A stretch of 64,000 bases of DNA from Rebecca billardiae RCC1528. Taxonomy: Eukaryota > Haptophyta. The DNA is taken from contig OZ251244.1 in assembly GCA_965240325.2 (NCBI GenBank), positions 310,001 through 374,000 of the forward strand. Direction: 5' to 3'. The notes beneath the pieces were generated by a model that worked only from the letters and a program-made list of their open reading frames with translations, searched no databases and was not told the origin of the DNA. Below, in pieces: positions 1 to 9,646 of the stretch. Every line of letters starts with the position of its first letter. Position 1 is the first letter of the stretch. The position numbers were made by a program, and so were the translations under genes.

Positions 1-389
1 TGGCCAACAAACTGCAGCCGCCAACGCCGCCAGTGGCAGCAGCTGCGGGCTCGGAGGACGCGCCTGCCGCGCACGCCGAGGCCAACGTGCTGGCGGGCGT
101 GGCGCGCCGGTGCGAGGACGCGCTGCTGGCTGCTCTGGACGTGGACAACTGCCTCGACCTGCTGCGGCACGCCAAGGTGGCGGGCGGGTGTGCTCGGCTG
201 GTGGAGGGCGTGCGCGAGCTGGCGAGGGAGGAAGTCAAGGCGATCGTGAAGCAGGAGCGCTGGGCCGCTTTCAAGCGCGACGACCCGGCCGAGGCGTTCG
301 AGCTGATGGAATTCATGGCCGTCGATTTGGCGGACGAGCTCGCGTCCAAGCGGCAGCGCATCCTTGATATGGCGGTACGACGCTCTTGA
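1..389 (+). CDS. BTB/BACK-like protein, C-terminal exon (5' partial)
   Basis: The reading frame is open from the left edge (codons start at base 3) to TGA at 387-389, so this is the last exon of a gene that begins outside the window. A Pro/Ala stretch is followed by a helical segment in which DNCLDLLRHAKV, an acidic helix and VKQERWAAF resemble the region after a BTB domain (the alpha-helical BACK-type segment of Cullin-3 adaptors). If that is right, the protein is a substrate adaptor for ubiquitin ligase, but the BTB core itself is not in view. Family assignment is by resemblance only; any helical scaffold protein remains possible. Confidence 0.5.
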   Translation, partial: ANKLQPPTPPVAAAAGSEDAPAAHAEANVLAGVARRCEDALLAALDVDNCLDLLRHAKVAGGCARLVEGVRELAREEVKAIVKQERWAAFKRDDPAEAFELMEFMAVDLADELASKRQRILDMAVRRS

Positions 390-683
390 GTTCATCTCGG
401 CCATCCGTTGCTCAGGCATGCGGTGCCCCGTCTTCGATCCGGTGGGCACTGTTCGCCCAGGTCTGCTGGCGCCAGAGCCCGGACATATGCGCATGCATGC
501 CCGCGTCACGTCGGCGGATCATCATTCGCGCGCATCAGCCGCCGCCTACTTGCTGTCTGATAATGTCTGGTCGCTTCCGGCGCGGACCTGTCGTATATAT
601 AAAAATATAATAAGACTACGACTGTACTACTAGTTATATACGACGATGATGACAGTTTATTGACACCGCGTATGACGATATAT

Positions 684-795
684 CGCCAGGCGCGGCGTGC
701 GAGATGGCTCCAGCCAAGCTCGTCCTGCGTCGCCGGCGGCGGCGGCTCGCACGCGGGTGGCGCGTCGCGTGCACCGACCAACATCTTTCGGCAAC
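684..795 (+). repeat. 112-bp direct repeat, copy 1
   Basis: Appears identical by eye to 1701-1812 over all 112 bases. The lack of differences points to a recent copy or to gene conversion. It does not coincide with an obvious gene. Confidence 0.85.
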
Positions 796-1314
796 TCGGC
801 GGTAAGCAACGCTCCGCATCGCGCCCCCTCGCGCTTCGGGCCACCGCCTCTTCTCTCTCTGTGTGCGTGCGCACCCTGTGGCTCTTCCGCACCCGCCCCG
901 ATCGCACCGTTCCCTCTTCGCCACATGCCTCCTCCTCCGTGGGTGCGCCCCCACGCGGATCGCTGCTCCATCTCTCCCGCCCTGCCTCGGGATCGCCCCG
1001 GTGCCAACGCCAGCCGGCTCCTACACAAGGACCGCTGGCGGCACACCGCGCGCCGGGCCCCGTGCGCACCCGCGGGCCATTCACAGCATCCGCAAAGGCC
1101 GTCTAGCCTTCTCCTGCTTCCGCAGCGCCGCGCCTCGGGGCCGGCTGCCTGCTATCTCTCCTATTCGGGTTCCGTCTCACTCGCACTGCCCCACCTGCCC
1201 AGCCCCCGCTGGCCGGCCCTCGTGCGTGCGCGACTCACACGTGCCTTGCCCCCTTTCCTTCCCATCACTCAATGGGATTCTCCTCCACGCGGTGCTCCCC
1301 AACACACCATGAAA

Positions 1315-1402
1315 CGGGATCACTCACGCACCGCGTCTCGTCGACGGCGAGCGGCATGCCCACCGCATCTGCTGCCGCTCGCCAAGGCATGAGGACACGT
1401 AA
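1315..1402 (+). repeat. 88-bp direct repeat, copy 1
   Basis: Matches 2042-2129 over 88 bases, beginning CGGGATCACTCACGC and ending GACACGTAA. Together with the 112-bp repeat it shows that this gap grew by duplication. Confidence 0.85.
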
Positions 1403-1700
1403 ATCCCACTGAGTAGGAACACACGCAGCCGCCTCGGCATCGACATGCCAGGCGGCGTGCCCACCTTCGGCCAGCAGTTGGCGTCGGCGTTCACGAGGAC
1501 GGCTAGACGTGGGGTTATTGGTACAATAACTGATTGTCTAAGAGGACGACAAGAACGCCGGGCGCCAGCGCCGCTCATCAGCCACATCGCCCTCTACCAG
1601 ACCATCGCCTCAAAGGGCGCTGCTCCCGGACAAACAGTCTGTCCGGGTTGTTCTGCCGCCCAGGAGATCGATTTCCGGCGCCGGCCTCTGCCGCCTGCTT

Positions 1701-1812
1701 CGCCAGGCGCGGCGTGCGAGATGGCTCCAGCCAAGCTCGTCCTGCGTCGCCGGCGGCGGCGGCTCGCACGCGGGTGGCGCGTCGCGTGCACCGACCAACA
1801 TCTTTCGGCAAC
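1701..1812 (+). repeat. 112-bp direct repeat, copy 2
   Basis: Second copy of 684-795. This copy lies inside the interval bounded by the inverted repeats at 1509 and 2618, whereas the first lies outside it. Confidence 0.85.
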
Positions 1813-2041
1813 CCGCCCACCCAGGGCCCGTTGGTCTGGTGCTCGGGCGGCGGGATCACAACACCCGCCGTCCGACCGCCCGGTCTTGCGGCGCTGCACT
1901 TAGGGCTCATGTGACCCCCTGCCTCCCAACACGATTGGGTTTTTCAGGTTAGGTCCCCAGCAGTGCTGCTCCCGGGCGGTCAGGTGGAGGTTCAGTCGAC
2001 GAGTCCGCAGGCGCTCAGCCTTCCGTCAGCGGACGTCCGCG

Positions 2042-2129
2042 CGGGATCACTCACGCACCGCGTCTCGTCGACGGCGAGCGGCATGCCCACCGCATCTGCT
2101 GCCGCTCGCCAAGGCATGAGGACACGTAA
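2042..2129 (+). repeat. 88-bp direct repeat, copy 2
   Basis: Second copy of 1315-1402, inside the interval bounded by inverted repeats. Confidence 0.85.
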
Positions 2130-2618
2130 GCAGCTTGGACGACGCAGCTCGAGAGCCGCCAAGCCGCACGACAGCGAGGCACGAAGGACATCGCGCACAG
2201 GGCGCCTCGAAGCTGCGGGCCGCCGGAAACAGCTGCAGCCATCAGGACAGTGGGCGCTTCCGACGGGTGCTCGCTGCGAGTGAGCGGGAGGCATGCAGCA
2301 GCGACGGTAACGGTTGGCTCGGCGCCTGATGAAAAACCCAGTTCACGAATTGGCCGTCCTGACCGCCATGCCAACCATGCCTAGTTAGCCTATGGCCCAG
2401 GAGCAGCGCAGTGAGTAGGTCGTTCTAGGCCGCCGTGCGTGCACACAGAGCACGGGCTCGAAAGTCCCTTGTGGCACGAGAAGAGGGTAGTGGCCAAGAT
2501 GGCAGCCGGACTTGAGCTCGGCCGCCTGGCTCAGGGTGAATGGCAGGCAGGTGTTGATACGGCGCATTGCGCTCCCACCGTCCTCTTAGACAATCAGTTA
2601 TTGTGCCAATAACCCCAC

Positions 2619-2717
2619 ATATATGCTATATATATGTGCTATATATAGCATATATATATATATGCTGCATATATATATATATATACGCGCATATATTTAA
2701 GATGTCGCCGTCGCCGA

Positions 2718-2756
<39 letters not shown>

Positions 2757-2760
2757 GAAT
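2619..2760. repeat. TA-rich microsatellite region
   Basis: Interrupted TA repeats, with the longest pure run near 2719-2752. Low-complexity sequence without coding potential. Confidence 0.9.
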
Positions 2761-3084
2761 AAATAAATCACTATACTATATTTATACGACGACGCTATAC
2801 TACGCGACGCGATGGCTGCGCTATACGACGACTGTGACGCGATGATGCGAATATAATCGGCCGCCTGATGCTGCTGCATGCTGCCAACGGCGGTGCGCCG
2901 GTGATGCGGGACAGCGGCCAGCGGGTGCCGTCGGACGTCTCGTCGGACGACTACGCCAGTCGCGCGCGCGGTCGACGCGAGTCGCGTCGCGTCGTCGGAC
3001 GCCGCTGACCGAGCCTGCCGGGCACGTGCGCACTGCCGCGCGGCGAGTACGACGACTCGCATCGCCGTGTCACCGCGTAGCGCG

Positions 3085-5142
3085 TCAGGCGACGTAGTTG
3101 CCGTCGTCGTCATACCCGTACTCGTACCCGTACCCGTACCTGTCGTACCCGTCGTCCGGCCCCGCGGCGTCGTCGTCGTCGTCGCAGCCGTAGTAGCCAA
3201 AGTTGGGGGGCAGCGCAGGCGGCGGCGACGCGGCCGTGCCGCCGCCGCGACGGCTGCCGAGGCCAGCGGCGGCGGCGGGCCCCTCGTCGGCGCGCGCGCT
3301 CCGGCCGTCAGCGCTCGGCGCAGCAGCACCGGCTGGCTGCGCCGCGCCCGCCTGCACCGGGTGCGTGTGCTCCGCTGCTGCGCACGTGCCGTGCTGCGCC
3401 GAGCGCGCGGGCGGCTGCTGGGCCCGCCGGCTCCGCGCGAGGCACTTGTCCGCGAGGTCCACCACCTTCCACGCGCGCCGCGCGACGAAGCCCTCCGCGT
3501 CCGCGTGCGCGCCGCCGCCCTCGCCGCCCTCGCCTCCGCCCCCGCCCTCGGCGCGGCACGCTGTGCAGTGCCGCACAAAAGCCTCAGCAAGCCGGTGGCC
3601 GACGGAGCGAGCGACCGCGCGGCCGAGCGGGTCCGACTGGGGCAGGGCGTGGGCCGTCGCGAGGTACGAGACGGCGAGCGCGCGCGCGCGCCGGGCCACC
3701 TCCTCGTGCTCCGCCCCGCCCCGCCCGCGCGGCCGGCCGCCGTGATGCGGCGCGCTGGCAGCGGCAGCCGCGCCATGCTCTAGCTCCGGGGAGCTTCGGC
3801 TCTGCTCCGTGCGGCCGGGGCACGACGCGTCCGCTAGCGCGCGCGCGCTCGGAGTCGTTGGGCCGAGGCGTGCGCGGGCGGCGGTGGGCGTGGCCGCGCC
3901 CACGGAGGGCGCCCCTTCGCAGCACGCGCCGGCAGCGGGCTGGGCCAGCGGCCCGGACGTGCCGGGTCGGGCTGAGCCGAGCGTCGGAGCGCGCGGCGCC
4001 GGGGCAGTGCCGGCGCCGGCCGCCGTGGCGCCGGGCGGCGGCGCCGGCCGCGGGCCACTGGTCCGCGCCGCGCTCGCGTGCGCGCACCCGGACCCCGCCA
4101 GCTGCCCGCCCTCCCAGTGCGGCGCGGCGCCGGCCGAGCCCGGCGACCTCGCCGCCCCGCCGCTGCCGGGGGCTGTGCGCGGCGGCGTGCGCACGCGAGG
4201 CGCGCTCATCGCAGGGTCGTGAGCGGTGGTGCGCGCGAGCGGCGCGCGCGCCCGCGGCGCGTGGGCGTCGGCGGCGGCGTGCTGGGATGGGGACGTGGGC
4301 GTGTCCGAGCCGACGCTGCTGCCGGCACCGCGTGGCGGCGTGCCTCCCACCGCCGGCGAGGGCCGGCGCTGAGCGGCGCCCGTACCGTTACTGGGCGCGC
4401 GCGCCGCATCGGCTGCGGCGTGGCCGGCGGCCGCCGGCGCTGCGGCCGCGGGCGCCGGCGCCGGCGCGCGCGCGCGCTTGGGGATGCGGAAGCGCGCGCC
4501 ACCGCGGTCCGGCGCGCGCGCCGCGCGGAGCGCTCGCGTCGCCTGCGCCGCCTGCGCGGCGGAGCGCCGCATCGCCTCGCACCACGGGCAGTACCAGTCG
4601 CCCTCCGGCACGGCGTGCAGCGGCGTGGGCAGGCAGAAAAGATGCCACAGGTCGTCGCACCGGTCGCAGCAGAGGAGCAGGCCGGGCGCGCGGCACGCGA
4701 CGCAGACGCCCGCCGCGTCGTCGTCCTCGTCCTCGGGCGCCGCGCCGCGCGGCGCACTGCCGTCCGGGCCCTGCCGCTCGCGGTCCGGGAGGACGTGGAT
4801 GAGTCCTGTGAGCTCGTCCCGCACGCGGTTGAAGCGCGCGGCGCAGAACGGGCAGCGGTTGGTGGCGGAGCGCGCCCAGCGGAGGATGCACCGCGTGCAG
4901 AAGGGGTGGTCGCACGTCTCGAGCACGCCGCGCCCGCTCTCCGCCACGGGCTGCAGGCAGATGCCGCACGAGCTCCCCGGCAGCTCCTCCTCCTCGTCCT
5001 CGTCCTCGGCGTCGCACGCGCGCCGCACGCGGCGCGCGGCCCGCCGCCGCGCGCGCCACATGCGCCAGGGGACGATGGGGTCCTCGTCGGCATCGGCCTC
5101 CGCAGCGTGGCGCGGCTCGCCAGCGTGCGCGGCCGCGGCCAT
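3085..5142 (-). CDS. RING and PHD finger protein (PHRF1-like)
   Basis: A 685-residue single-exon frame starting at an ATG whose first residues are MAAAAH. An acidic stretch (about 43-53) precedes a RING finger at about 59-100, with CGICL, CDHPFC, CILRW and CPFC supplying the eight zinc ligands. A PHD finger follows at about 147-188 (CVAC, CCDRC, HLFC, WYCPWC). The RING-then-PHD order is that of PHRF1-type nuclear ubiquitin ligases. Residues 190 onward are low-complexity Ala/Pro/Arg, and the C-terminus is Asp-, Gly- and Tyr-rich. Likely role: E3 ligase or chromatin reader. The two zinc fingers are certain by pattern; the orthology is inferred. A GTG-started extension exists upstream but has no support. 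Confidence 0.85.
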   Translation of the reverse strand: MAAAAHAGEPRHAAEADADEDPIVPWRMWRARRRAARRVRRACDAEDEDEEEELPGSSCGICLQPVAESGRGVLETCDHPFCTRCILRWARSATNRCPFCAARFNRVRDELTGLIHVLPDRERQGPDGSAPRGAAPEDEDDDAAGVCVACRAPGLLLCCDRCDDLWHLFCLPTPLHAVPEGDWYCPWCEAMRRSAAQAAQATRALRAARAPDRGGARFRIPKRARAPAPAPAAAAPAAAGHAAADAARAPSNGTGAAQRRPSPAVGGTPPRGAGSSVGSDTPTSPSQHAAADAHAPRARAPLARTTAHDPAMSAPRVRTPPRTAPGSGGAARSPGSAGAAPHWEGGQLAGSGCAHASAARTSGPRPAPPPGATAAGAGTAPAPRAPTLGSARPGTSGPLAQPAAGACCEGAPSVGAATPTAARARLGPTTPSARALADASCPGRTEQSRSSPELEHGAAAAASAPHHGGRPRGRGGAEHEEVARRARALAVSYLATAHALPQSDPLGRAVARSVGHRLAEAFVRHCTACRAEGGGGGEGGEGGGAHADAEGFVARRAWKVVDLADKCLARSRRAQQPPARSAQHGTCAAAEHTHPVQAGAAQPAGAAAPSADGRSARADEGPAAAAGLGSRRGGGTAASPPPALPPNFGYYGCDDDDDAAGPDDGYDRYGYGYEYGYDDDGNYVA

Positions 5143-5367
5143 GATGGCGGCAAGCCCTGCTCACCGACGACGGCCGGCGGCGGCCATGCTGATGAACTGG
5201 GCGTGGGTGCCAGCGATCACATGAGCACGAACTGAGTGTTGAGAACTCGCTCGAAATGGCGCGTCCCACCGTCGGTGTGACAGCCTCGCGCGCTGCCACT
5301 CCGCACGCTGGCCTGCGGCACCCGCGCTCTAGGTATACACTGCTATAGATATACATACACCACGCGC

Positions 5368-6330
5368 CTACAAGAACTGCCAGTACGCGTCGATGTCCTC
5401 CTGCGGCACCTGCGCCCACGTGGGCGACTCGTTCAGCCGAAGCGTCACCGCCGTGTCGGCGCGCGGCCGCGAGGGAAGCCCGCGCCGCGGCACGAGGGGC
5501 GAGAGCAAGAAGGCGCGGACGTAGCCCGCCTGGCCCCACTCGTTCACCGCGCTCGCGATGAAGTCGAGCTTCTCGATGTACATCTGCTCCGTCAGCTTGA
5601 ACGAGCCAAACCCGAGCGCGGGGCCGTAGATATTAACCGCCACCTGCCGATTCGCCTGGCCGAAAGGGGAGAAGGTCTGCAGCCCGATGTCGTGGTACCG
5701 CTGGTACTTGTTGAAGGTGAGCTCGGCGAGCTCGCGCCCCGTGAGCGGCGCGTCGCCCGCCGCGGCGTCCACGCCCGCGAGCATGCTCCCTCCTGAGCCC
5801 ACGCCCGGCAGCTCGGCCGCCGAGTCCTCTGGCAGCGCGGTGGAGGCGTAGGAATCGAATGTGGTGGCAGAGCCCTTGAGCCCGCCCCAGGAGAGGGTCG
5901 AGCTGTCGAAGTCGAAGGGCTTGCCGCGCTCCTCCTCGGAGCGGCGGTCGGGGTTCCACTGCTTGTCGCGCTTGCCGTAGATGAACTGGTGTGGCCGTCG
6001 CGCGTTGGGGCGGCGGCGGGGGTGCAGCCAGGGCGCGCGCGCTCCGGCTGAGCTGTGCGCGAGTGGCCGCGCGCCCCGAGCCTCGGCTCGGGGGCGCGCG
6101 CACGCGAACACGCCGAGGGGCACGCCCAGTGCGCGCACCTCCCACATCTCCTCATCCACCGCCTTTGTGAGGCGCGACCACCAGCCGCCATCGCCCGCGG
6201 CGTCGCCATCGGCGGCCCGGATGCATGCGCGGGGGCGGGTGTGCGCGGTGCTGCGCGCAAGGGGCTGGAGTGCGCTCCTGCTCGCGCCCACCGCGGCGGC
6301 GAGGAGCGCGGCGACAGCTAGTCGGATCAT
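5368..6330 (-). CDS. DUF3067-family plastid protein
   Basis: Two exons fit best: 6330-6139 and 5985-5368, with a 153-base phase-0 intron (GTGCGCGC...CACCAG), giving about 269 residues. A donor at 6111 is an alternative. The N-terminus MIRLAVAALLAAAVGA is an ER-type signal followed by an Arg/Ser-rich transit-like segment, the bipartite targeting of secondary plastids. The C-terminal half (LTGRELAEL, EQMYIEKLDFIASAVNEWG, VRAFL) matches the DUF3067 family, which is known from cyanobacteria and plastid-bearing eukaryotes and whose function is unsettled. The intron length is a multiple of three with no stop, so unspliced reading also stays open, but the residues it would add are Arg/Pro-rich and unlike the family. 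The gene lies head-to-head with the first RCC1 gene, 114 bases apart, so the two may share a promoter. Confidence 0.75.
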   Translation of the reverse strand: MIRLAVAALLAAAVGASRSALQPLARSTAHTRPRACIRAADGDAAGDGGWWSRLTKAVDEEMWEVRALGVPLGVFACARPRAEARGARPLAHSSAGARAPWLHPRRRPNARRPHQFIYGKRDKQWNPDRRSEEERGKPFDFDSSTLSWGGLKGSATTFDSYASTALPEDSAAELPGVGSGGSMLAGVDAAAGDAPLTGRELAELTFNKYQRYHDIGLQTFSPFGQANRQVAVNIYGPALGFGSFKLTEQMYIEKLDFIASAVNEWGQAGYVRAFLLSPLVPRRGLPSRPRADTAVTLRLNESPTWAQVPQEDIDAYWQFL

Positions 6331-6444
6331 CGCGAGGGTATCGCGGGCGCCAGCAGCGAGTGCCAGCGACAGTCCGTTGGCGGGCACCTTCGCTCGGCTG
6401 CCCGGCGTTCTGCCCGGACTGGAAGGTGAAGGCGTGATCGCGCG
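6331..6444. promoter_or_regulatory. Short bidirectional intergenic region
   Basis: The 114 bases between two divergent start codons must hold both 5' UTRs and any core promoters. No TATA box is evident. Confidence 0.4.
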
Positions 6445-7935
6445 ATGGCCCCCCGCAACGAGCACGCACCGCGCGCACCGTGTCTCGCGGACATGCCGCC
6501 CGAGGTCATCGAGCGCATACTCGCGGGCGTGTCCGATCTGTGCACACTGATGGCAGCCAACGCTACCTCTCGCCTCTTCCGCGGCGCGCCGGGCGGCCGC
6601 TCGCCGGTCGAGCACGCGCTGCGCGAGCGCGCGCGCGCGCGCAGTCACGAGCGCGCTCTTCCGGCCGCGCTGCCGCCCCACGTGTGCAGCTGGACGTCCG
6701 AGCTGTTCGCTCGCGAGGGCGTGCTCCAGCTGGCGCGCGCGCACCGCCATGTCGTCGCATGCAGCCGGGCGGCTATTGGCACTACCCTCTTGCTGAGGGG
6801 CTCTACCCTGTCGCTGAGTGCGTTTGTGGATGCGGAGGGCGGGCTGCACACATGCGGTGAGGAGGAGGAGCTGGACGAGGACGACGAGCCGACGTGGCTC
6901 TACCGCGTGCACGAGGCGCTGGGCCAAGGAGCCGCGCGCGAGGTGCGTGTGCCCACGCGCGTCGCCTCGCTCAGCGCCGTGCGCGTGGTCGCGGTGGCAG
7001 CTGGCAGCTGGCACCTGCTCGCGCTGAGCGAGGCCGGCACCGTGTACGGCTGCGGCGAGAACGGCAGCGGCCAGCTGGGGATGGGGGACACGCTGACGCG
7101 GGACAGTTTCGCCGAGGTTGGGTTTCCTGCGTGCGAGTACGTCGTGGGGATTGCCGCTGGCTCAGCGCACAGCCTCGCGCTCACCGCCGCTGGCTGTGTG
7201 TACAGCTGGGGCTACAACCACTACGGCCGGCTCGGCCACGGCGACACGCAGCAGCGGTGGGAGCCGACGCGCATCGAGGCGCTGGACGGCGTGCGCATCG
7301 GCGGGCTGGCCGCAGGGGATGCGCATACGCTCCTGCTCTCGCTCGATGGTACTGTCTACTCGTGTGGCCGGGGCCGCTTTGGCCGGCTCGGCCACGGCGA
7401 TGAGAAGCATCGGCGCACGCCGAGGCGCATCGAGGCGCTCGCGGGCGTGCGCGCCGTGCACGTGAGCGCGGGCAGTGAGCACAGCCTCGTGGTGAACGCA
7501 GCAGGCAGTGTGCACTCGTTCGGTTTCGGCTCTAGAGGCCAGCTCGGACACGGTTGCTTCGGGCGGGGTGCGGTGCCAGCTCGCATTGAGGCCTTGGCAG
7601 GCGTGCGCGCGGTGCGCGCGTGCGCTGGCTGCTGTGGTAGTGCAGTCATGTGCGCGGATGGCAGCGTGTACACGTTTGGGGACAACCGGCATGGCCAGCT
7701 CTGCGCACCGGCAAGCGACGGGTGGCAGATTCTGCCGGCCCGTGTGCAGGCGCCCGAGCTCGCGCGTGTGCTGGACTGCGCGCTGTGTGAGACCCACGCG
7801 CTGTACGTCACCTCGGACGGGAGCGCGTACGCGTGCGGCTTGCAGTCGGCTGCGCTCGGCCTCGACGTGGCCACTGAGGAAGAATGCGTACACTCACTCG
7901 CGTGCATCGAGCAACTGCCGAGCCTGGGCTGCTGA
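6445..7935 (+). CDS. F-box/RCC1-repeat protein, paralogue 1
   Basis: Single exon, 496 residues. An F-box-like segment lies at about 13-45 (LADMPPEVIERILAGV, then LMAANATSRLFR). RCC1 blades follow: GCGENGSGQLGMGD, SWGYNHYGRLGHGD, SCGRGRFGRLGHGD, SFGFGSRGQLGHG and TFGDNRHGQLC, with a degenerate last blade. The blades fold into a seven-bladed beta-propeller. By analogy with F-box/beta-propeller proteins it may recruit substrates to an SCF ubiquitin ligase; RCC1 folds can also act as exchange factors, but no function is proven. It is the first of three tandem paralogues in the same orientation. A stretch of about 190 bases (7615-7807) is almost identical to paralogue 2 although the rest is more diverged. 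Confidence 0.88.
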   Translation: MAPRNEHAPRAPCLADMPPEVIERILAGVSDLCTLMAANATSRLFRGAPGGRSPVEHALRERARARSHERALPAALPPHVCSWTSELFAREGVLQLARAHRHVVACSRAAIGTTLLLRGSTLSLSAFVDAEGGLHTCGEEEELDEDDEPTWLYRVHEALGQGAAREVRVPTRVASLSAVRVVAVAAGSWHLLALSEAGTVYGCGENGSGQLGMGDTLTRDSFAEVGFPACEYVVGIAAGSAHSLALTAAGCVYSWGYNHYGRLGHGDTQQRWEPTRIEALDGVRIGGLAAGDAHTLLLSLDGTVYSCGRGRFGRLGHGDEKHRRTPRRIEALAGVRAVHVSAGSEHSLVVNAAGSVHSFGFGSRGQLGHGCFGRGAVPARIEALAGVRAVRACAGCCGSAVMCADGSVYTFGDNRHGQLCAPASDGWQILPARVQAPELARVLDCALCETHALYVTSDGSAYACGLQSAALGLDVATEEECVHSLACIEQLPSLGC

Positions 7936-8155
7936 GCCGCTGCTGGGGGGCATGCCGCAGAGGCACGCGAGGATGGCTAACGTGTGAACGCACGACGTCG
8001 TCCTGTAGTGTGCGCTAGCTCTGCCAATATTCCCTGCGCCAACGAAGCAGTATGATAGCTACACGAGTGGGCAAGAGTCCTGCGGAGTCCGGTGTCTATG
8101 GGAGTCCGTTGGCCAGTGCACGACCGCGCACGACGACCAGTGCGCGATATTGAAT

Positions 8156-9646
8156 ATGGCTCCCCGCAACGAGCACGCACCGCGCGCACCGGCGGCGCCG
8201 TGCCTCGCGGACATGCCGCCCGAGGTCATCGAGCGCATTCTCGTGGGCGTGCCCGAGCTCCGCACACTGATGGCGGCCAACGCTACCTCTCGCCTCTTCC
8301 GCGGCACGCCGGGCAGCCGCTTACCGGTCGAGCACGCGCTGCGCGAGCGCGCGCGCGCGCGCAGGCACGAGCGCGCTCTTCCGACTGCGCTGCCGCCCGA
8401 CGTGTGCAGCTGGTCGGAGGAGCTGTTCGCTCGTGAGTGCGCGCTCCAGCTCGCGCGCACGCACCGCCATGTCGTCGCGTGCGCGCGCGCGGACAATGAA
8501 GGCTCTCTCGTGCTGAGCGCGTTTGTGGACGCGGAGGGCGGGCTGCACACGTGCGGCGAGGAGGAGGTGTGGGACGCGGGCGCAGCCGACGTGCTGGAAA
8601 CCAATTATGTCAGGCCTTCGGCGCTGGGCATTCACCACTTGCTCGACGTGCTCGTGCCCACGCGTGTCGCCTCGCTGCGCGCGGTGCGTCTGGTCTCGGT
8701 GGCAGCTGGCGCTGCCCACCTGCTCGCGCTGAGCGAGGCCGGCACCATGTACGGCTGCGGCGAGAACGGGCGAGGCCAGCTGGGGATGGGGGACGAGGAG
8801 TGGCGGCTCACTTTCTCCAAGGTTGGAATTCCCACGTGCGAATACGTCTCGGTGATTTCCGCTGGCTCAGCGCACAGCCTCGCGCTCACCGCCACTGGCT
8901 GTGCGTACAGCTGGGGCTTCAACGGCTACGGCCAGCTCGGCCACGGCGACTACAAGGACCGGTGTCAGCCGATGCGTATCGAGGCGCTGCGCGGCGTGCG
9001 CGTAGGTGGGCTGTGCGCAGGAAGCCGGCACACGCTGCTGCTCTCGTTGCGTGGTGATGTATACTCCTGCGGCTGCAACATGGCAGCCCAGCTTGGCCAC
9101 CGCGAGCGTGATCAGCACACGCCGAGGCGCATCGAGGCGCTCGCGGGCGTGCGAGCCGTGCACGTGAGCGCGGGCGACTACCACAGCCTGGTGGTGGACG
9201 CGGAGGGTGGCGCGTATGCGTTCGGGTCAGGATCTGGAGGTCAGCTCGGGAATCCGTCTGTGCCCACTCGCATCAAGGCACTGGCAGGCGTACGCGCGGT
9301 GCGCGCATGCGCTGGCTGCTGTGGTAGTGCAGTCATGTGCGCGGATGGCAGCGTGTACACGTTTGGGGACAACCGGCATGGCCAGCTCTGCGCACCGGCA
9401 AGCGACGGGCGGCACATTCTGCCGGCCCGTGTGCAGGCGCCCGAGCTCGCGCGTGTGCTGGACTGCGCGCTGTGTAAGACCCACGCGCTGTACGTCACAG
9501 CGGACGGCGCTGTGCACTCATGCGGTGAGCAGTCGGCTGCGCTCGGCCTCGGCGTGAGCGCTGATCACGGGGTGAGCGTTGAGGACGGGGCTGATGGCGT
9601 CCACTCGCTCACGCGCATCGAGCAGCTGCCGCGCCTGGGCTGCTGA
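8156..9646 (+). CDS. F-box/RCC1-repeat protein, paralogue 2
   Basis: Single exon, 496 residues from ATGGCTCCCCGC, the same start as its neighbours (MAPRNEH). The F-box-like segment ADMPPEVIERILVGV is followed by RCC1 blades (GCGENGRGQLGMGD, SWGFNGYGQLGHGD, SCGCNMAAQLGH, TFGDNRHGQLC). One blade is shortened (SGSGGQLGNPS), so this copy may be diverging. The 65 bases upstream of the start (about 8090-8155) recur almost unchanged at 9880-9942, ahead of the fold-back element, so the array was duplicated together with its upstream sequence. Confidence 0.88.
   Translation: MAPRNEHAPRAPAAPCLADMPPEVIERILVGVPELRTLMAANATSRLFRGTPGSRLPVEHALRERARARRHERALPTALPPDVCSWSEELFARECALQLARTHRHVVACARADNEGSLVLSAFVDAEGGLHTCGEEEVWDAGAADVLETNYVRPSALGIHHLLDVLVPTRVASLRAVRLVSVAAGAAHLLALSEAGTMYGCGENGRGQLGMGDEEWRLTFSKVGIPTCEYVSVISAGSAHSLALTATGCAYSWGFNGYGQLGHGDYKDRCQPMRIEALRGVRVGGLCAGSRHTLLLSLRGDVYSCGCNMAAQLGHRERDQHTPRRIEALAGVRAVHVSAGDYHSLVVDAEGGAYAFGSGSGGQLGNPSVPTRIKALAGVRAVRACAGCCGSAVMCADGSVYTFGDNRHGQLCAPASDGRHILPARVQAPELARVLDCALCKTHALYVTADGAVHSCGEQSAALGLGVSADHGVSVEDGADGVHSLTRIEQLPRLGC

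Larger units (their letters stand above)
1509..2618. mobile_element. Candidate 1.1-kb TIR element
   Basis: A 39-base segment at 1509-1547 (outer end GTGGGGTTATTGG) recurs as its reverse complement at 2580-2618 with one mismatch. The repeats point inward around 1.1 kb that has no transposase-like frame, as in a non-autonomous DNA element. I see no clear target-site duplication, and the right end abuts TA-rich sequence, so the boundaries are uncertain. The alternative is an inverted duplication of ordinary sequence. Confidence 0.4.
390..3084. other. Repeat-rich gene-free gap
   Basis: No open frame here looks like a conserved protein; the long frames are by-products of high GC. The stretch holds two exact-looking direct repeats (684-795 with 1701-1812; 1315-1402 with 2042-2129), an inverted repeat pair (1509-1547 with 2580-2618), a short AT-rich patch near 590-660 and a TA microsatellite near 2620-2760. 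The first 150 bases after the BTB-like stop may hold its 3' UTR. Confidence 0.6.

Noticed and set aside
6331-7014. In-frame extension of the DUF3067 gene across the first RCC1 gene
   Set aside because: It is antisense to a clear RCC1 coding region and begins with a non-ATG codon; the signal-peptide start at 6330 is far better.
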